Shown here: positions 8,949-16,514 of the stretch, in pieces | How positions within the stretch are numbered: position 1 is the stretch's first letter | Layout of the letters: each line of letters starts with the position of its first letter | The notes under the pieces: generated by a model | Told to the model about the DNA's origin: nothing | Seen by the model: the letters and a program-made list of their open reading frames with translations, nothing else | Database searches by the model: none | Program-made: the position numbers and the translations under genes | Source of the DNA: Archangium violaceum Cb vi76 | GTDB lineage: Bacteria > Myxococcota > Myxococcia > Myxococcales > Myxococcaceae | DNA: 64,000 bases | Assembly: GCF_000733295.1 (NCBI RefSeq) | Contig: NZ_JPMI01000075.1 | Span: forward strand, 50,240 to 114,239 | Direction: 5' to 3'

Positions 8949-8979
8949 CCCTCTCCCTCTGGGCGAGGGAAAGGGCGGG
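8949..8979. repeat. Dispersed hairpin repeat, divergent (copy 3)
   Basis: CCCTCTCCCTCTGGGCGAGGG shares the stem of the repeat family with one mismatch and lacks a clear GTGAGGG tail. It lies between the convergent glutathione reductase and selenoprotein genes and may help terminate both. Confidence 0.55.
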
Positions 8980-8996
8980 GGTCTCCACCCCCGTGC

Positions 8997-10022
8997 TCAG
9001 TTCCTCGAAGAAGACCCCGAGCCACCGAAGGTGGAGCCCGCGGTCAACTGAAGGATGCCCGGATAGGTGAGCTGTCCATGGTGCCCGATGATGTACTGGT
9101 ACACGGGCACGCGGAGATTCAACCCGAGCCGCACGGCCCCCATCGGAAACGCGAGGCCCGCGCCGACGAGCACATCGGTGCGGCCGAGGTTGCCATCCTG
9201 CTGGACGAGCCCATCCCAGCGTTCGGGCTGCTCGTTGACGACATCGGCGCTCGCCATGAAGCGCAGGGCGCCGAGGACAGGACCCTCGGCGGAGACACCG
9301 GCGGCGAAGCGATTGCCACCCTGATATCCGAACCGGTTCTCCACGAGGGACAGCTGCGCCTGGCCCCACAGCCGGGTGCCCCAGCTTCCCCAGGTGCGCG
9401 AGGCCTCCAGGCCGAGCAACGGCTGCACGGTGCCGGTGCCGAACTGCACATGCTGATGGGGCAGTCCCTGGGCGCCGAGGGCGAACGGATTCTCCACCGT
9501 CCCGCCCAGGGGAACGGTCACCCCCAGACGTGCCGCCACGCCCACGTCGCCGAGCCGCCACGCATAGCGCCCCATGAGCCACGGGTCTCCGAGGCCGAAC
9601 AGCGTCTCGTCGCGGTGGTGGATGTTCTCGTAGTCGAGCGTCAGGGGCGTGCCATCGAGCGTGGTGAAGCGCACGGTGGTGGCACTCAGCCGCAGGGGCA
9701 GTTGCACCTCCACGCCCAGCGCATCGGTGATTCCATGCTCCAGCGTGGCGCGCAGCTCGGCGATGGTGAAGTCCTGGTCATGGAGCTGGGGCGGCTCATC
9801 CCGCAGCTGGCAGATGGGGCCGATGTCCGGGCACTCGGACGGATGCACCACACGGACGGACGTGGCGAGGGTGGACAGGAAGACGCCGGTCTCTCCGGCG
9901 CGCAGGGTGGACAGGGTATTCCTCCCGACCGGGAGGTTGGGATTGCTTCAACCCGCGCAGGCGGCGGCGCGGTTGGGAATGGCGAGCCCCCACAGGCCCA
10001 CGGCGATGGGCACCCATCTCAT
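8997..10022 (-). CDS. Predicted selenoprotein, secreted/outer-membrane type, CxxU motif
   Basis: The frame runs 342 codons from the ATG at 10022 to the stop at 8997 with one internal TGA, codon 25 (9950-9948). Residues 1-21 form a signal peptide (MRWVPIAVGLWGLAIPNRAAA). The motif C22-A-G-U25 and the segment SNPNLPVGRNTL follow in the same frame, then about 310 residues of alternating beta-strand character that look like an outer-membrane barrel. The start overlaps the stop of the upstream thioredoxin gene as ATGA, which fixes the frame. A six-bp stem with a GGUC loop lies 17 bases after the TGA. Reading TGA as selenocysteine explains all of this at once; otherwise the signal peptide would be stranded on a 24-codon peptide. 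Related myxobacterial or proteobacterial proteins probably have Cys there (inference). No sel genes are in the window. Confidence 0.78.
9921..9936 (-). promoter_or_regulatory. SECIS-like hairpin
   Basis: On the coding strand CCTCCC pairs perfectly with GGGAGG around the four-base loop GGTC. The loop begins 17 bases after the in-frame TGA and starts with G. As I remember the bacterial SECIS rules (G in the first two loop bases, about 16-37 bases between UGA and loop), it fits, and the GGUC loop is like that of E. coli fdhF. Confidence 0.72.
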
Positions 10023-10654
10023 CGCGCACCCGCCTCGGCCAGGGCGGCCTCCAGCGCGGCGGGGTCGAACCCCTTCACGGCGCGCACGAGCTTCCCGTCC
10101 TTCCCATACACGACGAGGTACGGGAGGTTCTCCACCTGCCCGAGGTGGCGCTTCGCGAGCGGCGAGTCCCACGAGACGACGTTGAGCTTGCGGTAGGCGA
10201 TGTCCTGGCGCGTGTTGAGCAGGGGGAACATGTGGGCATCCACCTTGCGGCAGGGCGGGCACCAGTCGGCGTAGAAGTCGAAGACGGTGACCTTGCCGGG
10301 CACGGCGTGGGAGGCGAGCTCGGGCACGTCCTCGCCCTCGTGGGAGAGCTTCACCAGGTCCGCGCCGGGGGCGAGCTCGGGCAGGGGCTCGAAGGACAGG
10401 TCCGGGTGGCAGGTGAAGCACTGGGACTCGGGGACGCCGTGCTCCCCGCACCAGTCCTTCGCGGCCTGGAAGCGGGGGGCGAGCTCGGGGTGGCAGCGGG
10501 TGCAGTTCTCCTGGGGAACGCGGTGCTCGCAGAAGGCGGCGTCCTGGGAGGAGGCGACGCTCAGCGAGCTGAGGTTGCCGTGGGGGGAGGGGGTGGTGGC
10601 GCATCCGGTGGCGGCGAGGCCACCCAGGACGCACAGGGTCTTCATCAGGCGCAT
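10019..10654 (-). CDS. Thioredoxin-fold lipoprotein with two Cys/His repeats
   Basis: This is a 211-residue envelope protein. The lipobox AATGC makes Cys18 the lipidation site. Two copies of a Cys/His motif follow: CEHRVPQENCTRCHPEL (42-58) and CGEHGVPESQCFTCHPDL (69-86). A thioredoxin domain then has WCPPC at 131-135 and a cis-Pro region, NLPYLVVYGKDG. The Cys/His motif recalls the metal-binding head of some RND-type efflux adaptor proteins. CxxCH also fits haem c, but the repeat context favours metal binding (inference). Its stop overlaps the start of the predicted selenoprotein, so it may be the electron donor to the CxxU site. The start is supported by GGAGG about eight bases upstream. 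Confidence 0.85.
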   Translation of the reverse strand: MRLMKTLCVLGGLAATGCATTPSPHGNLSSLSVASSQDAAFCEHRVPQENCTRCHPELAPRFQAAKDWCGEHGVPESQCFTCHPDLSFEPLPELAPGADLVKLSHEGEDVPELASHAVPGKVTVFDFYADWCPPCRKVDAHMFPLLNTRQDIAYRKLNVVSWDSPLAKRHLGQVENLPYLVVYGKDGKLVRAVKGFDPAALEAALAEAGAR

Positions 10655-10811
10655 GATTCAGCTCCTCCGCGAGGGCTTCGGGCCCGGGCGGAAAGGAATG
10701 GGTCGAACGGAATCCGAGACAGGGTGAGGGATTGGAATCCCCCAGGTTCCCGGGCGCTAACCCCCCGGAAACCCGAACCCGGAAATAAAAGAAGAAAGGG
10801 GAAGTTGAATT

Positions 10812-11102
10812 TCAGCCACGGGGAGGCTGGAATACGTCACGCGCGTGCGGCCGGAGGGACGGAGGAAGGGGTTCCGTCCATCCATCGGGCACGTGTTGCG
10901 GCCAGGCCGGTGGCGGCGAGGGGGCTTCCACGGGCAGGGGGGACACCATGCGGCCACAGGGGCAAGCCAGGCAGGTGGCGGGGCACGGCATGGTGCTCTC
11001 GCAGCAGTCCTCGCAGGACGCGTCCTCCGCCGCGCATGCGGCCGTCGCGCCCAACAGCAGGACGAGGGCGAGTGCGAGCAGGGTGGACAGGGCGCGCCGC
11101 AT
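10812..11102 (-). CDS. Small secreted Cys-rich protein
   Basis: This is a 96-residue protein. An N-terminal signal peptide (RRALSTLLALALVLLLGATAACA) precedes a dense Cys cluster, CEDCCESTMPCPATCLACPCG, and a Pro-rich tail with no Cys. The cluster could bind copper or another soft metal; this is inference from composition and from the neighbouring envelope redox genes. A GTG five codons upstream is an alternative start. No clear Shine-Dalgarno sequence is visible for either. Confidence 0.55.
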   Translation of the reverse strand: MRRALSTLLALALVLLLGATAACAAEDASCEDCCESTMPCPATCLACPCGRMVSPLPVEAPSPPPAWPQHVPDGWTEPLPPSLRPHARDVFQPPRG

Positions 11103-11406
11103 GGGGGGAATCCACACGTATCGTCATCCGCGGGGGGCGGCAAGCCTCGCGCCGGGAACATCCGGCTTCGTCAGGTTGTCAGGTCTTCAGTCGTCCCTGG
11201 CCGCGTTCCCGCCAGGCAATGGGCAGGTCCCCGTCTCTCCGATGGGAGGGGCGCGATGAAGGCGTCCGTCCGCCGGAAGTACAGGTCAGGGGGCCGTGCC
11301 AGAAAGGGGGTGCCTCATGAAGGACAGCAAGAGTGGAACATTGCAATCCTCAAGGATTGAGGATACCATGCCGGCCATGGAGTCCTGGGACCAGGACGGG
11401 GGAGGG
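11103..11406. other. Intergenic region with a PadR-type palindrome
   Basis: These 304 bases hold no recognised gene. The only clear element is the palindrome at 11341-11362. An upstream ATG at 11368 could lengthen the next small gene by 13 codons. Confidence 0.6.
11341..11362. promoter_or_regulatory. Candidate PadR operator 1
   Basis: TTGCAATCCTCAAGGATTG contains the inverted arms CAATCC (11344-11349) and GGATTG (11354-11359) around TCAA. The same bases recur in the palindrome before the padR-like gene at 11683. It lies 45 bases before the small gene at 11407, where a repressor could block its promoter. Confidence 0.55.
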
Positions 11407-11607
11407 ATGATGGAGCTCACACTGGGGTACTTCCAGGTCGACGGCTCGCAGCTGGACGAGGGCTGCGAGGACGGGCTCTCGCTGTCGCGCCGCTCGGTCC
11501 TCACCGAGAAGCTCCTCCCGGCCCGCTGGACGCCGGTGCCGCGCAAGCGGGAGCGACGGGGGGGCACCCAGGAGCCCTCCTTCGCGTCCGTGTCCCTGCC
11601 GGTCTGA
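11407..11607 (+). CDS. Small hypothetical protein under the PadR-type operator
   Basis: This is a 66-residue protein of unknown function (MMELTLGYFQVDG start, one Cys, basic Pro-Arg region PVPRKRERRGG near the end). GGGGGAGGG directly precedes the ATG; a second ATG at 11368 would give 79 residues. It sits between two similar palindromes and just upstream of a PadR-type regulator gene, so it is probably its target. A small peptide product is possible but no maturation enzyme is adjacent. Confidence 0.45.
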   Translation: MMELTLGYFQVDGSQLDEGCEDGLSLSRRSVLTEKLLPARWTPVPRKRERRGGTQEPSFASVSLPV

Positions 11608-11626
11608 CCGGTTCCTGTCACGAGCG

Positions 11627-11651
11627 TGCAACCTCAATCCTTCAGGTTGCA
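11627..11651. promoter_or_regulatory. Candidate PadR operator 2
   Basis: This is a perfect 8-bp inverted repeat, TGCAACCT (11627-11634) and AGGTTGCA (11644-11651), separated by nine bases. CAATCC inside the spacer matches the arm of operator 1. It lies 31 bases before the padR-like start codon, which fits autoregulation. Confidence 0.65.
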
Positions 11652-11682
11652 ATCCGGGGATTCCCCGTTAGTCTCCGGCTCC

Positions 11683-11994
11683 ATGGACACTCCGATTTCA
11701 GCCCGGACCGCCATCTTGATGTCGCTGATCGGCGGAAGGGGCTTCGGGCTGGAGATCATCGAGAGGGTCCGCGAGAGGTCGAACGGGAAGATCCACCTGA
11801 ACGAGGGGTCGGTGTACCCGGCGCTCAAGGCGCTGGAGAGGGAGGGGTTGTTGCGCAGCTTCGATGGAGAGCCCCTGCCCGAAAGAGGCGGACGCCCGAG
11901 GCGGTACTACGAGTTGACGGGAGAAGGGCGGAAGGTGGCGAGGGAGCAGCGTACGGCCCTGCTCGGCCTGCTGCAGACGGTGGAGGCATTCTGA
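11683..11994 (+). CDS. PadR-family transcriptional regulator
   Basis: This is a 103-residue winged-helix repressor. The family core is visible: ARTAILMSLIGGRGFGLEII (helix 1-2), GKIHLNEGSVYPALKALERE (recognition helix) and the wing GRPRRYYELTGEGRKV. It is short for the family and lacks a long C-terminal dimerisation arm. Two palindromes with shared half-sites lie at 11341 and 11627, one before the upstream small gene and one before its own start. The downstream gene begins one base after its stop (TGAGATG). Confidence 0.88.
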   Translation: MDTPISARTAILMSLIGGRGFGLEIIERVRERSNGKIHLNEGSVYPALKALEREGLLRSFDGEPLPERGGRPRRYYELTGEGRKVAREQRTALLGLLQTVEAF

Positions 11995-11995
11995 G

Positions 11996-12448
11996 ATGAA
12001 CGTCATGAACGTCCAGCACCCGCTTGACCCCCGGCAGGCGTTCCCCCTGCTGAGCGCCTTTGGGATGGAAGGGGACGTGGAGGACGGGCTCACGGACTCG
12101 CACCGGCCCGTCCTGGCCGCGGACCTCTGCCGGAAGGCACCGGAGCGCCCGCTCGAGCCCCAGGAGTCCGAGCAGGAGGACGGCCCCTGGGTGGACCCCG
12201 TGTGCCCACCACACCCGGTGGTGCGGCGGGTGGAGGGCTTCCTCGGGCGGTGGGGCCGGTGGTCCAGCGCGCGCGTGGCCAACGAGGAGCTGGGGGATGC
12301 CCTGGAGCTCATCCACAAGTTGGCCGCCGTCGGCGTGCCGGGGTGGATGCTCTACGCGCAGGCGGGCGTGGCCGCCTTCTGGGCGCTCGTCCACACGGTG
12401 CAGGATGCCGCCCTCCGGCTCACCCGGCGGCAGCGGGTGGAGCGCTAA
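11996..12448 (+). CDS. Hypothetical protein co-transcribed with padR
   Basis: This is a 150-residue protein. The first 75 residues are acidic and Pro-rich; the rest is helical with one amphipathic or weakly hydrophobic helix (GWMLYAQAGVAAFWALVH, about 116-133) and a basic end (LTRRQRVER). I do not recognise the family. Its start follows the padR stop by one base, so its expression is tied to the regulator. Its stop overlaps the stop of the convergent proline dehydrogenase gene by four bases. Confidence 0.6.
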   Translation: MNVMNVQHPLDPRQAFPLLSAFGMEGDVEDGLTDSHRPVLAADLCRKAPERPLEPQESEQEDGPWVDPVCPPHPVVRRVEGFLGRWGRWSSARVANEELGDALELIHKLAAVGVPGWMLYAQAGVAAFWALVHTVQDAALRLTRRQRVER

Positions 12449-13380
12449 CCCTTCACCAGGTTCTTCATCACGAACCAGACGTTGGCGGGGCGCTCGGCGA
12501 GCCGGCGCATGAAGTACGGGTACCAGTGCTTGCCGTAGGGCACGTAGACGCGCACCGGGTGGCCCTCGGCCACCAGCCGCTCCTGCAAATCCCTCCGGAT
12601 GCCATAGAGCATCTGGAACTCGAAGGCGCCGCGCGGCAGCCCCTTCTTCCGGGCATACGCGAGCGTCTCCTGAATCATGCGCTCATCGTGCGTGGCGATG
12701 CCGTGGTACAGCCCGCTGTCGAGCAGGATGCGCATGACGCGCAGGAAGTTCTCATCCACGTCCCGCTTGTCCTGGAAGGCGATGCCGGGCCCCTCCAGGT
12801 AGGCGCCCTTGCACAGGCGGATGCGGATGCGCTCGGCGCACAGGGCGCGGGCATCGGCCTCGGTGCGGTAGAGGTAGCTCTGCAGCACCGCGCCCACGTG
12901 CGGCTCGCCGAACTCCCGGTGCAGCGCGCGCACCACGTCCAGCGTGGCCTGCGTCACCTCGCCCTGCTCCATGTCCACGCGGACGAACGAGCCGCGCCGC
13001 TTCGCGTCGGCCACCACCTCGCGCGCGTTGCGCAGCGCCAGCTCCGGCTCGAAGAGCAGCCCGCACTGGGTCAGCTTCAGGGACACGTTGCCCCGGACGT
13101 CCAGTTGGTCGATGCGCGCCAGCAACCGCTGGTACTCGCGCACCTCGGCGAGCGTCTCGTCCGCGTCGCGCACCGCCTCGTTGAGGTGATCGAAGGAGAC
13201 GGTGAGCCCGCGCGCGTTGAGCTCCTTCACGGCGGAGACGGCCTCCTCCAGGGTTTCGCCGGCGATGAAGCGGCGGGCGATGCGGCGCAGGGCGGGGACT
13301 CCGGTGGCGACATCCTTCAATCCCTCGCGGCGCGAGAGGAACATGAGTGCGGCGCGGGAGAGCTGGGTGGCCTGGTCCAT
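12445..13380 (-). CDS. Proline dehydrogenase (monofunctional)
   Basis: This is a 311-residue FAD enzyme of the PutA/ProDH family that oxidises proline to pyrroline-5-carboxylate and passes electrons to the respiratory chain. The TIM-barrel motifs are present: SFDHLNEAV (62-70), NVSLKLTQCG (98-107), RLCKGAYLEG (188-197) and the substrate-binding helix YPYFMRRLAERPAN near 289-302. The length matches the monofunctional, Gram-positive/Thermus-like class rather than the long bifunctional PutA. No pyrroline-5-carboxylate dehydrogenase gene is adjacent. Confidence 0.92.
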   Translation of the reverse strand: MDQATQLSRAALMFLSRREGLKDVATGVPALRRIARRFIAGETLEEAVSAVKELNARGLTVSFDHLNEAVRDADETLAEVREYQRLLARIDQLDVRGNVSLKLTQCGLLFEPELALRNAREVVADAKRRGSFVRVDMEQGEVTQATLDVVRALHREFGEPHVGAVLQSYLYRTEADARALCAERIRIRLCKGAYLEGPGIAFQDKRDVDENFLRVMRILLDSGLYHGIATHDERMIQETLAYARKKGLPRGAFEFQMLYGIRRDLQERLVAEGHPVRVYVPYGKHWYPYFMRRLAERPANVWFVMKNLVKG

Positions 13381-13409
13381 GGGTGTCCTATCGGCGTCCT
13401 ATCGGTGGT

Positions 13410-14270
13410 CTACGAATCGTGTTGGGCGAGGAAGTCGCCGACGAAGGCGTTGAAGGCGTCGGTGTGGCTCATGTAGGGCAGGTGGCTGGCCTCGCGGATG
13501 ACCTCCAGGCGCGAGCCGGGGATGCGCGCGGCCACGTCCCGGGCATACGAGAGGGGCACGAGCAAATCCCGGGCGCCGTGGATGATGAGGGTGGGCACGC
13601 GCAGGTGCTCGAGGTCATCCAGGTAGTCCGCGGCGAGGATGTCCTCCAGCCGCCGCAGCAGCTCCAGGGGCGAGAGGCGGCGTGCCTCGCGGACGATTTC
13701 GGCCCGGCCCTCGGCGGGCAGGTGACGGCCGCCCAGCACCCGCGCCACGGTGGGGGCGAAGAGGTATGCGAAGGGTTTGGGCATGCGCACCAGCGTGGAC
13801 AGGGCCAGGGCCCAGCGCCGCACGCGTTGCACGCTGGCCACCGGGGAGACGAGCACCAGCGCCTTGAGGCGCTCGGGGTGGGCCAGCGCATAGGCGATGG
13901 AGATGAGGCTGCCGAAGGACGAGCCCACCAGGGCGAAGCGCTCGGGGAGCCGCGCGTCCGGGTGAGTCAAGGCGGCGAGGTTCCACTGCAGCGGCGTGTG
14001 CGTCAGGGGCGTCTGCGGCGTCGGGGTCCACAGGAGGAGCCGCCGCTCGGCGGCCAGGGGCCGCATGGGCGCGAACGAGCGTCCCGAGGCTCCCAGTCCG
14101 GGCAGACACAGCACGGTGCGGGACTCGTCGAGGCTGCCTCCGGGGAAGGTGAAGAGCCGCACCGGGTGACCGCGCACCGGGCGCTGCTCGAAGGCCAATT
14201 CATAGCCCTGTTGAATCTCCTCCGGCTCGGGGACGAGTCGCGGTGGGGCGGGAAGGATGGCTTCACGCAT
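13410..14270 (-). CDS. Alpha/beta hydrolase
   Basis: This is a 286-residue hydrolase. The oxyanion region CLPGLGASG lies at 55-63, the nucleophile elbow GSSFGS places Ser118 as catalytic, an Asp is in IHGARDLLVP, and the C-terminal His is in REASHLPYM. The substrate is unknown. The start at 14270 overlaps the end of the upstream acyltransferase gene by eight bases, so the pair may act together on an acyl ester or lipid; this is inferred from gene order only. Confidence 0.85.
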   Translation of the reverse strand: MREAILPAPPRLVPEPEEIQQGYELAFEQRPVRGHPVRLFTFPGGSLDESRTVLCLPGLGASGRSFAPMRPLAAERRLLLWTPTPQTPLTHTPLQWNLAALTHPDARLPERFALVGSSFGSLISIAYALAHPERLKALVLVSPVASVQRVRRWALALSTLVRMPKPFAYLFAPTVARVLGGRHLPAEGRAEIVREARRLSPLELLRRLEDILAADYLDDLEHLRVPTLIIHGARDLLVPLSYARDVAARIPGSRLEVIREASHLPYMSHTDAFNAFVGDFLAQHDS

Positions 14271-15096
14271 GGCAGGCTCGGATGAGGAGGTGGTGCACCA
14301 CCGAGGCGATCCGGTCACGAAAGTGTTTCAACCGGGACTCGGGTGCATCCGCCGGGGGCGGCTTCAGGGCGGGACCCACGGCGAAAGTCATTTTGACGGG
14401 CAGTGGGAGCGGTCCCAGACCCACCCCCAAGGGCACCCGGTATTTTTCACCGGGTGCGAGTGGAACACACCAACGCTCGTCATCGGGACAGAGGAAGGTG
14501 CCGTCCACGCCGAAGCCGGCGAAGGGGACGATGGGGACGCCCGCCCGGGCGGCCAGCCGGACGAAGCCCACCGTTCCTTCCCACCGCAGCGTGTAATGGT
14601 GGCGGGGCTTCTTGAATGTCTCCCACGCGCCGCCCGGATAACAGACGACGAGGTGTCCCTGTCTCAATGAGGCAAGGGCATTGTCCCGGGTGCCCTCAAC
14701 GCCTCCCAACCAGGGCAGAACGGTTCTCACCAGGGGGACTTTGAAGAAGCCTCGCTCGGCCAGTCCCAGGGGGTAGCGGCCTGTAGCGCGATGTATCAAA
14801 TGAAAGAAAGCAGGCGTTTCATAACCCCAGAGGCCGTGATTGCCCACGAGCAGGACGGGGCCGCGGGCGGGCAGGTGCTCGGCGCCCAGCAGGCGGGCGC
14901 GGTGGTAGAGGACGGAGAGCGCCGCGCCCGTCTCGGCGAAGCGGAAGACAGCCCGGCGCAGGGGGTTCAGGGTCGCATCCACGGGGTGGGAAGATGGAGA
15001 TGCCCCGCCCGGATGACAGAGTGCCTCCGCCCGCCCGCCTGCCTCTCCTGCCCGCCTGGCATTGTTCGGACGCTGGAAGAACCAGGCAACCGCCAC
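14263..15096 (-). CDS. Lysophospholipid-type acyltransferase
   Basis: This protein has up to 277 residues and belongs to the PlsC-like (LPLAT) superfamily. PVLLVGNHGLWGYE (80-93) carries the catalytic NH of the NHxxxxD box, but with Glu where Asp is usual. YPGGAWE, near 153, resembles the second box of the DAGAT/LPLAT branch (PGG rather than PEG). It probably transfers an acyl chain to a glycerolipid or related alcohol. The start is uncertain: the GTG at 15096 and one at 14982 both lack a clear ribosome site, and conservation begins after residue 45. Confidence 0.78.
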   Translation of the reverse strand: MAVAWFFQRPNNARRAGEAGGRAEALCHPGGASPSSHPVDATLNPLRRAVFRFAETGAALSVLYHRARLLGAEHLPARGPVLLVGNHGLWGYETPAFFHLIHRATGRYPLGLAERGFFKVPLVRTVLPWLGGVEGTRDNALASLRQGHLVVCYPGGAWETFKKPRHHYTLRWEGTVGFVRLAARAGVPIVPFAGFGVDGTFLCPDDERWCVPLAPGEKYRVPLGVGLGPLPLPVKMTFAVGPALKPPPADAPESRLKHFRDRIASVVHHLLIRACHA

Positions 15097-15199
15097 GGGG
15101 GTTCAACACCTGTCAGGAAGGCGGGAGGGCCCGGGGAGCGGGCGGCCTCCGGGCCCGGTGGTTGTCCGCCTCCGGTGGGGTGGCGATGGTTGTGGGGCC

Positions 15200-15691
15200 A
15201 TGGGGCCTTTCGAGATGTTGTCAGGGAAGCAGAGGGAACTGCTGGCGTGCTTCGAGGCGCTGGCACCGGGTGAGGATGGGCTTCCACCGCCAGGGCGGGT
15301 GGAGGAGATGCTCGAGGAGCTCTGGCTGCATGTGCGGCTCACCGAGCGTCACCTGCAACCCCTGGTGGTGAGGGTGGAAGGACAGGCGAGGGCCCTCCAG
15401 GAGGCCGAGCTCCTCCTGGCCATGCATGAGCTGATGGCCGAGCTGGAGTGGTTTCCCCGGGGCAGCCTCGAGTGGCAGGTGCGGTTGATGGCCCTGGAGG
15501 ACGCGGCACTGGCCCATGTCCGCTCGCTGGAGCTCCAACTCTTTCCCCGGTTCGCCGAGGCGCTCGATGCACGCGAACAGTCGGACCTCGTCCGGGATGT
15601 AGCGGCCACACGCGAGGAATTGTGGATGGAAATGCGGCGCTCCCAGTCCGTGTTCCGGGCGTTGGATCAGACCGATGCCTGTCTGATTTGA
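15200..15691 (+). CDS. Hemerythrin-like helical protein
   Basis: This is a 163-residue all-helical protein. The spacing of His residues (LHVRLTERHLQPLV, AMHELMAELEW, LAHVRSLELQLFPRF) resembles the hemerythrin HHE cation-binding domain. It could bind a di-iron centre, but not every ligand is obvious, so sensing or storage of oxygen or iron is only an inference. The start may instead be the ATG at 15215. It is divergent from the acyltransferase gene. Confidence 0.6.
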   Translation: MGPFEMLSGKQRELLACFEALAPGEDGLPPPGRVEEMLEELWLHVRLTERHLQPLVVRVEGQARALQEAELLLAMHELMAELEWFPRGSLEWQVRLMALEDAALAHVRSLELQLFPRFAEALDAREQSDLVRDVAATREELWMEMRRSQSVFRALDQTDACLI

Positions 15692-15892
15692 CGCTGAACG
15701 TGTTTTCAGTGTGGGAGGGGTTGCTGACTACAATCTTCACGTCAGACGCAATCTTTATTTATTTTTGAGTGACAACTCGTGTATTGGTGGCGTTATGTCT
15801 GGGCGGCTGTTGAATAGAACAGGCCCTTGAACACAACCCCGAGATGGACCGGCTCGCCCCCCGAGACGGCCATCGAGAGAGGATACACGAGC

Positions 15893-16411
15893 ATGTCGGT
15901 CGACAAGGCATTCCGGGAGATGGTGCGTAACGAGATCGAGTCGCAGCTCAAGCCGCTGCGCGACCTGGTGTCGCGGCTGGAGGCGGGCACGGCGGATCTC
16001 GACCGTCTCCGCACGGTGGCGGAGCAGCTGGCTCCCCTGGCGGGCGCGGTGGGCCCCCTGTTCGGCGTGAGCGCTGGCAGCCGCGGTGGCGCGGCGCCGG
16101 CCCGCCGGGGTCCGGGCCGTCCGGCTCGCGCGGCTTCGGCTCCCGCCGCGGCGTCCGGTGGCAAGAAGCGCGGCCGCAAGCCGGCCGCCGAGGGGGGGGC
16201 CCGCGATTGCGCCATCAAGGGCTGCGGCAAGCCCAGCCGCACCAAGGGGTACTGCGCCGCGCACTACCAGAAGCTGCGCATGCTGGAGAAGACCAACCGC
16301 CGCCCGAACAACTGGGTGGACTACGCCGAGCCCAACAGCGTCGAGGACATCAAGCTGCCGCGTGGCCGCGCCGCCGCCAAGGCGCTCGCCGAGGCCAAGA
16401 ACGCGGGCTGA
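15893..16411 (+). CDS. AT-hook-like protein with C-terminal Cys/His motif
   Basis: This is a 172-residue protein. A helical N-terminal part (1-50) is followed by two AT-hook-like segments, [10 protein letters not shown] (71-80) and KKRGRKPAA (91-99). A C-terminal motif then places Cys106, Cys111, Cys121 and His124 ([19 protein letters not shown]) as a possible zinc site. The whole suggests a DNA-binding chromatin or regulatory protein. GAGAGG lies about nine bases before the ATG. The 180 bases upstream include an unusually AT-rich patch (about 15715-15800) that probably holds its promoter. Confidence 0.8.
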   Translation: MSVDKAFREMVRNEIESQLKPLRDLVSRLEAGTADLDRLRTVAEQLAPLAGAVGPLFGVSAGSRGGAAPARRGPGRPARAASAPAAASGGKKRGRKPAAEGGARDCAIKGCGKPSRTKGYCAAHYQKLRMLEKTNRRPNNWVDYAEPNSVEDIKLPRGRAAAKALAEAKNAG

Positions 16412-16479
16412 GCCGCACCCTGGCAGGGCTGGAGTCGAATCGGGCCCTCTCCTTTCTCCTTGGAGGGGGTCCGGTTCTT

Positions 16480-16500
16480 GCGGGCCCGTGGCGGGCCCGC
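16480..16500. repeat. Perfect GC hairpin before the dioxygenase gene
   Basis: GCGGGCCC (16480-16487) and GGGCCCGC (16493-16500) pair perfectly around GTGGC. There is no T-tract, so it is not a standard terminator. It ends 14 bases before the ATG of the dioxygenase gene, which has no obvious Shine-Dalgarno sequence, so it may influence translation or mRNA stability. Confidence 0.5.
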
Positions 16501-16514
16501 CATTGTTGGCCATC

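Noticed and set aside
10140-10265. Two CxxCH motifs in the thioredoxin lipoprotein read as a dihaem cytochrome c
   Set aside because: CxxCH falls inside a larger repeated Cys/His motif with additional Cys, known to me from metal-binding heads. A haem call is not ruled out but is not the simpler reading, so it is only mentioned.
15745-15830. Consensus sigma-70 promoter before the AT-hook-like gene
   Set aside because: The region is AT-rich and has loosely spaced TTGAGT/TATTGG-like boxes, but no pair with good match and spacing, so I do not annotate a promoter.
16411-16480. A terminator after the AT-hook-like gene
   Set aside because: Only weak stems and no T-tract are visible. The clear hairpin at 16480-16500 belongs to the leader of the dioxygenase gene.
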